From contig NW_006921540.1 of assembly GCF_000340215.1 (NCBI RefSeq), positions 4,158,118 through 4,185,348 of the forward strand: a DNA stretch of 27,231 nucleotides, written 5' to 3'. The translations under genes were made by a program, and so were the position numbers. The notes below the pieces were generated by a model, which had not been told where the DNA came from, ran no database searches, and saw only the letters and a list, made by a program, of their open reading frames with translations. This document shows, piece after piece, positions 20,020 through 27,231 of this stretch. Within the stretch, counting starts at the first letter, position 1. Every line of letters starts with the position of its first letter. This DNA is from Pseudocercospora fijiensis CIRAD86 (lineage: Eukaryota; Ascomycota; Dothideomycetes; Mycosphaerellales; Mycosphaerellaceae).

Positions 20020-20654
20020 CTTTAAAAACACTAATAGTTAAACTATTTTCGAAAGAAATACATTACTATAATCGCAAAAAAACTGTAGCTATAAGTTCCC
20101 TACTTATCCCTAGCGCGCGTAAGCGCAAATTAGGTACTAGTCCGCTAAGCGACCCGCCCTAAACCCCGACGTCTACTACTAAGAAGCAGTATACCCTGCT
20201 ACTTAGCCTCGGCGATCCTTCCCCGAAAGAGTCGCTAGTAAAGAAGGCTAAGACCGCTAATACGCCTAAGAAGTTAACTAAAGCTAAGTAGGATAAGACT
20301 ATCGGTATAGAGATAGACTAAGATAAGCTTAACCTAGCCGAGTAGAGGTTTAAGGAAGGTCGCGTTAATAGCTTTAAGGCTATTATAGACAAGACCCGCG
20401 GCGTAGTAACGGCCCTATCCTATAGTTAAGGTATCTATATAGCCGCCTACTCCTCTAGATCTATTAAGAACGAGACTACCGTAGGAGCTATAGAGATCCT
20501 AGTCGGCGACTAGTTCGTACGTATAATAGCGAAGCTCGAGCTAGCGTTTAAGTATTTCTACTTACATCGCGTCGTAAGTATAATAGGCCTAAGTATACCC
20601 CCTTTTTTTTATTCTTTTTTTCCTTTACCGTTATATCGATTCTACTTAAAAGAT

Positions 20655-20709
20655 AAAACTTTAGGTATATACCTATTCTACGCGTTAAATAGGTATATAC
20701 CTAAAGTTT
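20655..20709. repeat. Short palindrome, intron 1 of gene C
   Basis: Arms AACTTTAGGTATATACCTAT and AATAGGTATATACCTAAAGTTT around CTACGCGTTA. It closely matches the next element, so the pair probably arose by local duplication. Confidence 0.93.
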
Positions 20710-20758
20710 CCTTAAAATACTACGATTTAGATATACGCCTTAAGTCAACTCTAAAGAT

Positions 20759-20813
20759 AAAACTTTAGGTATATACCTATTCTATGTATTAAATAGGTAC
20801 GTACCTAAAGTTT
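20759..20813. repeat. Short palindrome, intron 1 of gene C
   Basis: Same arms as the element at 20655, with centre TCTATGTATT. The preceding AAAGATA is shared by both copies. Confidence 0.93.
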
Positions 20814-20828
20814 CTTCGAAGGTTTATA

Positions 20829-20851
20829 ATTTAGGTATACGCCTAAAGTTT
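20829..20851. repeat. Half palindrome, intron 1 of gene C
   Basis: ATTTAGGTATACGCCTAAAGTTTC, a compact or partial member of the family. Confidence 0.8.
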
Positions 20852-22301
20852 CTATATTCTTAATTCTCCTTTTTAGAATAGTACTAAGTTATTATAGCGA
20901 ACATTTAGTAAATACGAGAGCGCGTCGGCTAAGTACGCTAGACCCCTAGCGGACATTCGCCGTAAGGCTAGACTAACTAAGCGTAAGGGCAAACAGCCCG
21001 TTTTATTAGAATACGTTAGCGATAGCGAAGACGCTTAAGGTTTAGACGATATAGTAGAGTAAGACCCTAATAACGACGTCGATAAGATAGATATCGACGA
21101 GAAAGATAGCGGTAACTAGTAGAGCTACCGACTCTAGCTTACGCCGAATAAGATCCTTAGGACTATCTCTAGCTTTACTAAAGGCTAGATTAAGGTTAAG
21201 AGTATAATTGCGGAGGACGACGACGTCGTAGATCGCGCCCTTTCCGGCCCGCGCTATCCCGATACCGTTAAGGGCAACCTAAAGTATATAGCCTTTATCT
21301 ATATCCGCGCTGTATAGAAGATAAAGGTTATTCTAGACTCCCTCGATCCTATAATCGATCGGCTAGATCTAGCGTATATTCCTACGTTCTTCGTAGGTAC
21401 TTCTACTACGCTTTATAGACCTACTCTCTAGCTAGTCTACCTAGTCCTAGAGCTAGATATTTACGGAGAAGACCTCTATCGAGGACTACTACTCTTATAC
21501 CTATATAATAAGATAAAGAATAAGAATAATAATAACAACGCGATTAACCTATTACTCGAGCTAATAAAGATCTCCCGCGTCGCTACTACTACTACCCCGG
21601 TCTATATTAACCCGAAAGCTAGCCGAGTAAATACTAAGGAGTAGGACGAGCGTATAAGCAATATTATAGAGTAGTTACTAGACCTCGCTAAGAAGGGTCT
21701 CTACGATAGATCTACTACTATAGAGATACGGTATATATAAGCTAATACCGACCCGGATACTACGCTTAAGACTTTCGATATTTTGTCTAAGCGCGGCAAT
21801 ATAAATCTAGGGACTAGCCTACGCCTAGATAACTTTACTAATAACGAGGCGCGTATTACCTATATTAACAATATTATTAATACTACCGGTAGCGTACGTC
21901 TATATCTATAGCTATTTAGCGATCCTACTAAGATCGAGCGTTTAGGGTTCGATACTATAATACCTAAGGTTAACGTAAGCGACGTACAAGCCTTTTAATA
22001 GCGGTACGCCGAAGATACTAATAATAAGCATACTAGCGCCTATAACACCGATAGTACCCTAGTTATCGATAGCAAGATGTTTACGCTTATTAACTCCGCT
22101 ATAAACTAGAAGAGCGCTAAGGTACCTACGTTCGAGGACGCCTACGCTACGCTCGGCGTTATACCCGAAACGTTAAGCGTACTAGACGGCTTTACTAAGT
22201 TAGGATTTAAGGCTATATACTACGGGCTAAGCTTATAGCCTTAGTAGGTATCTAGTGCTACGTACCTTAAGCGTATAATACTCTCTCCCGCTCGGTTCGC
22301 T

Positions 22302-22334
22302 ATTATAGGCGACGACGTTAGCCTTAGTAAGACT
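22302..22334 (+). other. SNF2 motif I (Walker A) remnant
   Basis: IIGDDVSLSKT. The Lys-Thr pair that contacts ATP phosphates is kept; the Gly residues before it are Ser (GGT/GGC to AGT/AGC after T), as expected from RIP. Confidence 0.85.
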
Positions 22335-22427
22335 ATTTAGGTCCTCGTAACAATCTACGAAATAGCGAAAGAGACTACCCGCTAGATTAAGGTCTACGAT
22401 AGTAAGTTTTCCCTACGATTTATTATA

Positions 22428-22480
22428 AAACTTTAGGTACGTATCTATTCTTACGAGATTTAGGTATATATCTAAAGTTT
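22428..22480. repeat. Short palindrome, intron 2 of gene C
   Basis: Arms AAACTTTAGGTACGTATCTA and TTTAGGTATATATCTAAAGTTT. Confidence 0.9.
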
Positions 22481-22500
22481 TATTATTTCCGATCGTTATA

Positions 22501-22523
22501 ATCTTTAGATATATACCTAAAGT
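22501..22523. repeat. Half palindrome, intron 2 of gene C
   Basis: ATCTTTAGATATATACCTAAAGTTCC, a compact member of the family. Confidence 0.8.
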
Positions 22524-23989
22524 TCCTTCCTACTAACGAAACTTTTACTAACTTCTTATATATAGATAAGGTCCGTACCCGTATAAGCGTCGTAATAAAC
22601 ATAGCTACTACGAAGTACCTAGAAGCCTATCGCGACTAGTTTCCCCCTAACTAAGCGCCTAAGAAGCGAGATATTATTAAGAAGATATAAGCGAGCGACG
22701 AGGCATTTAATCGTAAAGCATCTATATACTTAGCTATATCGACTCTTAGTCTACGCCCTAAGTACCGCCTACCGATTATCGTCTACCTACCGAATAGTCT
22801 TACGGCTTAGCTTACTAATACCGGTATATACTTCTACGATCTAAATAGTAACCGTTCTAAGTATATCTATATATATATATTCTATTTACTTAGTATTAAG
22901 AAGAATTAGCGAGATAATTAGTTTACCGAGTCTATATCTATCCCTACGAACCTCGAGGCTCTAAAGAGTTAGTTAGCCTCTTAGAGTAGCGATAATAAAC
23001 AAATATCGCGAAATCTAGTGCTTACTACCTACTAAGTACTACCTAGATAGATCCTCGAGGTCGGATAGACTATTAGGGTCTCTAAGAAGCGTACTATAGC
23101 TTATAACGAAGATAATAAGGACGCCGACGGCTAAGCGGGCGATATTTTAGACGACGAGGATAGAGGCACTACGCTTACCGACCTCTAGTAGGTAGAGCTT
23201 ATAATATTAAACGTCCTACTTATCCTAGAAGACTCGTTCTCTCTTATCGCGGCCGACGAGGGTTATACGGTAGGCAACCCTAAGGCAAACTAGACCGATA
23301 TACTATATAAGTTACGTCCGTAGAATAGTATAGCTATTATCTCGGCTACGGTTATTCGTAACTACGTATATAATATAGTATCGATTGTCCGCTTTAGTTA
23401 GCGCTAAGTTAAGAACCTCCTAGATTTAGGTTCTAGTATTAAGAAGAATAGCCTAGACGTCGAGGAATATAGACGTCTATTTTATAAGTTCGAGATACTC
23501 TACGACTGTAACTAGAGTAAGATTCTAGATACCCTATATAGGCTTACGGGCTACCCGAATCTCCTACTTAACCGGTACTACTTAGCCGCGCTCTATCCTA
23601 AAGCGATCTATAAGGCGATAGGTAGTACGGCTAATATCGGCTTCGTAATACTACTACTTCTAGGTCTAGTCTAAATCCGCCGTATTAAGGGCTAAATACT
23701 TATAGCGAATAGTGTCGACTATCGTATCGGCGCCGATATCCTACCTATATACTTCTATAATATCGAGATTCGTATAAACGATACTAGCTATACGATCTAT
23801 AATATAGCCTATAGATAGTTTACTAATACGGTAGAGACTAAGCGTCTTTATACTATAGACGAAGACGATAAGACCGGTTACGCTACTAGCCTACGCCGTT
23901 AGCTTATACTAACCTCTAATAACCCTATTAGCTCGGTTATACTAAGACGCCGCTTAGATACGAGTGCTAAGCTTATTAACTTACTATAA

Positions 23990-24085
23990 GTTTTCTAAAA
24001 CTTTAGGTATATACCTTTTTTAGCTACGGTTTAGGTATATATCTAAAGTTTCTATAATTTAGATATTACTAACCTTTTATTATAG
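23990..24085 (+). other. Intron 3 of gene C
   Basis: Counterpart of 1393-1488, with branch site TACTAAC where copy 1 has TGCTAAC, and acceptor TATAG at the end. The 5' boundary is uncertain for the same frame reason as in copy 1. Confidence 0.6.
23996..24051. repeat. Short palindrome, intron 3 of gene C
   Basis: Same element as 1399-1454, so the insertion predates the duplication of the helicase gene. Confidence 0.9.
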
Positions 24086-25197
24086 GACTAATAGCTCTAT
24101 CGACCCTTTTACGTATATTTATATATCGCTTAAGGGTAACCTCTAGACGCTACTATCCTCCGATCGATTTAGCTACCTTAACTTCCTCTACTACCTATCG
24201 CTAAAGTATTATACTTTCTTAGAAATCTTCCGTAACGTCGTACTTATCTAGTTACTAAAACTCGTAGTCTAGGCCTATAAACCTATCTCTCTCTTAATTA
24301 TTAAGGCTATATACGGCCTACTCTAAATCGAATATATTATAATCCGCGCTAGTATTAGCAATCGTAGCCGCGTCTTAGCCGAGCGCGCTTTCCTAAACGA
24401 CCCTAACGTTCGCGTTATAATTATATCGTCGCGTATAGGCGCTAAGTCCGCTAACTACTAGAAGGTAGCTCGCTATATAGTTATACTCGACGCCGTCTCG
24501 TTCCGTATTAAGCTTTAAGCTAGCGGTCGACTTTACCGTATAGGCTAAGAATACCTAGTAACGGTCTATATCTTAAATATTAACGAAACTATCGATTAGG
24601 CCTTATAGTACAAATACGAAGTACGGTTCCTTAAGTAGATTCGCTCTACCTATACCCTTAGCCTAGAAGATATAGAGGTTATTATACGAGACTATTTATT
24701 CTAAAATAATAATACTAAATAGCGCGAGAACGACGCCGCGGAGGCGCTAACTAGTCTCGTTCGAGAGTCTATCGAGACGCGTATCTATATAGTTATAGCC
24801 GACGCCCTACTATATACTATATATAGCGTACGCTCCCCTTATACTAACGTCTCTTAGTACGATATTAAGGATCCTATAGCGAAGAACCTATTACCTAACG
24901 AGACGCTATACTGTTTAGTATATAGTAGCGCGGTTACCCGTAAGGTTATCGGATAGGTCTAGGAGAAGAGTAACCTAGATAACTATCCTAATCTCGTTAA
25001 CGAGGACCTAGACCCCGCCGAAGTAGATAAGCTTAACGTTAAGCTAGTCGCTAAGTACGTCGAGGACCGCTAGTACCTCTAGCGTAAGACTAGGCCCTTA
25101 GTTATCGACTAAGATAAGGTTAATAGACTCGTATAGTATTATACCGACTAGCTTACGCGTATAGATACCGCAAAGCTAGCGTACTTAAGTAGAACTA

Positions 25198-25306
25198 GTA
25201 TATTCTACTATTAAAACTTTAGGCGTATACCTATTATTATACTCTTTAGGTATATACCTAAAGTTTCTTCTAAATATTTCTAAGTTAATACTAATAATAA
25301 TTATAG
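25198..25306 (+). other. Intron 4 of gene C (109 bp)
   Basis: Donor GTATAT, branch-like TACTAAT, acceptor TTATAG ending at 25306, phase 1. Identical in length and boundaries to 2601-2709. Confidence 0.8.
25214..25266. repeat. Short palindrome, intron 4 of gene C
   Basis: Same element as 2617-2669, shared by both gene copies. Confidence 0.9.
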
Positions 25307-25863
25307 ATATCGTATCCTAGTTCTACCGCTAGGTCGACTCGCTATCCGACTATATCCTTAACGGCCTTGCCTATATAGTAGAGTAGGATAGTATAGTAGT
25401 TCCTTTATAGCTTCGATAAGAGAGATCTCCGTTCTCCCTAATATAGACTATCCCTCCTATAGAAGATAACGAAGAGTAGCCGCCCTAGAAGCCTAACCTA
25501 TTATCCCTCGGCGAGGAGGTTAAGAATAGTATTATTAATAGTAAGTAGAACGAATTAGTTACCGCGGTAAACTAGAAACTAAACGCTATAAAGCCGACCG
25601 ACCTAGCCTACGCTAAGGTTTAAAAGAGTCTACGCGAGCTTTAGAGCCTTATTAGAGAGTAGGAGGACTATAAGGATTAACTAATAGTATTTAAGGTACG
25701 CTAGGCGGAGAAGGTAGCTATAGCGTAGAAGAAAGCTTATATATTACTACCGCCGCTAGATAGTCCTCTACTATCTCTATCGCTACCTCTACCTCCCCTA
25801 TCTCTAGATATAGTAAACGGCGATCTACTACTTCCTCTACCTCTAAGCCTACGGCTAGCTATA

Positions 25864-25947
25864 GTTAACGATAATCTACTACGTAATCCTTCGCCGTTTC
25901 TAAGTATTAACGATAATCTACTACGTAATCCTTCGCCGTCTTTAAGT
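25864..25947 (+). repeat. Tandem duplication, 42-bp unit, two copies
   Basis: TTAACGATAATCTACTACGT repeats at 25865 and 25907. In the gene C frame the unit encodes NDNLLRNPSPFLS/NDNLLRNPSPSLS-type 14-residue repeats, in frame, in the low-complexity C-terminal tail. Confidence 0.93.
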
Positions 25948-26329
25948 AATAGCGAACTTACTAATCGCTTAGATATACTACCTACTCCTTTACCTACTCC
26001 CTTACCTAGATCCTTAGAGCCGACTACTTAGGAGATCGCTACTACTATCTCGAATACTAGAGGTCTATATAATAAGTTTATTATTATAAACCTGCCTAGT
26101 TCGCTACCCGTACCTAATAGTATCCGGGCGACTAGCGAGATAACGTTCGTAGCTAGATTCGATCGGTTAAGTATATAGAAGCGAGTTCGGGTATACGATT
26201 ACTTATAGGATCTATCGGGCGGTAGTTACTAGAAGTAAGGTAAGAACCTATTTAATAAGTAGTAGAGTATTCGGTAATATAGTTGTCGGTAATATAGTTA
26301 AAGCTAGTTCGTAGTAGTAGATATCTCTC

Positions 26330-26600
26330 CTCTCCTATATTATATATATATATATCTACTAGTTAGTAGCTTAGGGCGGAAATGCGTCTATAGTAATAAA
26401 AGTTTAAGTATATACCTAAAGTCTCTTCCTATACTAACGTAGTATTAAAGTATCTATCTTAAAAAATATATATATTATCTATATCGGCGAAAGTTTAGGT
26501 ATATACTAAAAGTTTCTCCCTCTACTAATATAGTATTAAAGTATCTAATATATATATATAATAGCTAGTTAGTTGAAAATTGTCTATAGCTATATACGAA
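26330..26600. repeat. AT-rich block with two palindromes
   Basis: Contains (TA)n runs near 26340-26355 and 26555-26570. Two copies of a unit start with AAAGTTTA(A/G)GTATATA at 26399 and 26490, each followed by a TACTAA(C/T)-N-TAG sequence and GTATTAAAGTATCTA about 91 bases apart. The TACTAA...TAG pattern resembles an intron end. Confidence 0.8.
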
Positions 26601-27125
26601 TACGTTTAGTATATAGCTCGCGTTCGAGATATAGCTCGCTATCGCTTACGAGACGTCGCGTTTAAGATACGGCGAGATATCGCGTTCGAGATATAGCTCG
26701 CTATCGCCTTCGAGATATCGCGTTCGAGATATCCGCTATCGCTTACGAGACGTCGCGTTCGAGATTTCCGCTCTCGCCTATAAGGCGTCGCGTTCGAGAT
26801 ATTATATCCGAGATATTATATTCGAGATATCGCTCGCTATCGCGTTCGAGATATCGTATCTAAGATATCGTATTCGAGATATCGCTCGCTATCGCGTTTA
26901 AGATATTGCATTCGAGATATCGCTCGCTATCGTATTTAAGATATTATATTTTAGATATTATATTCTAGATATCGCTCGCTATCGCCTTCGAGATATCGCG
27001 TTCGAGATATAGCTCGCTATTACGGTTCGAAATATTATATTTTAGATATCGTATTTTAGATATTATATTTAAGATAGAGCTATACCTTCGATATATTACA
27101 TTCGAGATATAGCTCGCTATCGCCC
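26600..27125. repeat. Degenerate minisatellite, CGCGTTCGAGATAT family
   Basis: About 500 bases of head-to-tail variants of CGCGTTCGAGATAT and GCTCGCTATCGC, for example TTCGAGATATAGCTCGCTAT at several places. Units decay from CG-rich to TA-rich forms (CGCGTTCGAG to TATTTTAG), as expected for RIP at CpG and CpA. Confidence 0.92.
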
Positions 27126-27231
27126 CCTTCTAGTATAGTAGCTTCCTAGAAATGGTTGACGGTATCGATAAGCTAGCCGCTATAGTACAAAGTAATATCG
27201 GATGCAAGTTACTGCGGTAGTAGGTCGCCTA
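27126..27231. other. Edge sequence, less RIP-like, no gene seen
   Basis: Within about 100 bases there are several TG and CA dinucleotides (ATGGTTGACGG, GGATGCAAGTTACTGCGG), more than in most stretches of this length upstream. No frame could be assigned. Confidence 0.45.

Larger units (their letters stand above)
19734..20090. promoter_or_regulatory. Divergent intergenic region between genes B and C
   Basis: About 350 bases separate the presumed starts of gene B (minus) and gene C (plus), so any promoters would be shared here. It contains a palindrome (19745-19768), a half palindrome (19999-20019), and repeats of ACCTTATATA at about 19786-19810 that include TATA-like sequence. No operator or start site can be proven. 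Confidence 0.45.
20574..20897 (+). other. Intron 1 of gene C (324 bp)
   Basis: Donor GTAAGT at 20574-20579, branch-like TACTAAG at 20882-20888, acceptor TATAG ending at 20897. Phase 0: exon 1 from ATA 20091 is exactly 161 codons, and the frame reopens at CGA 20898. It carries two full palindromes and one half. Confidence 0.8.
22402..22565 (+). other. Intron 2 of gene C (164 bp)
   Basis: Donor GTAAGT at 22402-22407, two TACTAAC branch-like sequences (22531-22537 and 22547-22553) and acceptor ATATAG ending at 22565. Phase 1: one base of the split codon is at 22401 and two are at 22566-22567. Contains one full and one half palindrome. Confidence 0.85.
22598..25477 (+). repeat. Direct repeat, copy 2 (partner 1-2880)
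   Basis: Collinear with 1-2880 with no indel. Differences such as CG at 81-82 against TA at 22678-22679 are paired transitions. Sequence on the right continues into the helicase C-terminus here, while copy 1 switches to retrotransposon sequence. Confidence 0.95.
20091..26260 (+). pseudogene. Gene C: SNF2-family helicase fossil, five exons
   Basis: A nearly full-length SNF2-type ATPase. Proposed exons: 20091-20573, 20898-22401, 22566-about 23989, about 24086-25197, 25307-about 26260. The start codon is probably ATA at 20091, a RIP product of ATG. The N-terminus is basic (SARKRKLG, KKAKTANTPKKLTKAK), like a nuclear localisation signal. Motif I reads IIGDDVSLSKT at 22302-22334 (usual form DDMGLGKT). 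Motif II is DEGY at 23255-23266 (usual DEGH/DEAH). Motif VI is QASGRLYRIGQ with TAA for Gln at 24516-24548. The C-terminus has a charged helical stretch, then Leu/Pro/Ser-rich repeats. It sits divergent to gene B. The 3' end is uncertain because of many stops after 26220. Family assignment is firm; what it acted on is not shown. Confidence 0.85.

Noticed and set aside
1..27231. tRNA or rRNA genes
   Set aside because: No cloverleaf-compatible A/B box combination or rRNA signature was noticed on either strand by eye.

Overview
This window looks like repeat-rich heterochromatin from a filamentous ascomycete (Pezizomycotina) that has been heavily mutated by repeat-induced point mutation (RIP). 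CpA and TpG are scarce almost throughout, TpA is in large excess, and CpG is well retained. Most former CAA, CAG and TGG codons now read TAA or TAG. No intact gene is present, but several reading frames can still be followed for kilobases if TAG/TAA are read as former Gln/Trp. Short introns with TACTAAC-like branch sites, a chromodomain Ty3/Gypsy element and two helicase fossils agree with a fungal source. The species cannot be named from the sequence.

Layout: (1) 1-2880, a partial copy of a SNF2-type helicase gene, cut by the window edge on the left and ending abruptly at 2880. (2) 2881-about 8680, a dead chromovirus-type Ty3/Gypsy retrotransposon with gag, protease, RT, RNase H, integrase and chromodomain, and no recognisable LTR pair. 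(3) 8680-9460, non-coding. (4) 9465-10201, a short interstitial (TTAGGG)n tract followed by 2.5 copies of a 273-bp tandem repeat. (5) 10202-11443, a fragment of an Upf1/NF-X1-type SF1 helicase with an internal 255-bp tandem duplication and a recognisable 56-bp intron. (6) 11430-12290, hairpin repeats and spacer. (7) about 12297-17310 (+), gene A, a fossil frame of about 1,670 codons with in-frame peptide repeats and no recognised family. (8) 18096-about 19733 (-), gene B, about 545 codons, also unrecognised. (9) 20091-about 26260 (+), gene C, a five-exon SNF2 helicase; its 22598-25477 part is the second copy of 1-2880, collinear at a constant offset of 22,597. (10) 26330-27125, AT-rich repeats and a CGCGTTCGAGATAT-type minisatellite; the last 100 bases are less RIP-like.

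A family of short palindromes (arms close to AACTTTAGGTATATACCT) occurs only in the introns of gene C and in the spacers around genes A, B and C. It is absent from exons and from the retrotransposon. The A(+)/B(-)/C(+) block, with its shared palindromes and a second copy of part of C, is the best candidate here for an undescribed multi-gene repeated element. That is an inference: only one full A-B-C arrangement is visible and no termini were identified.
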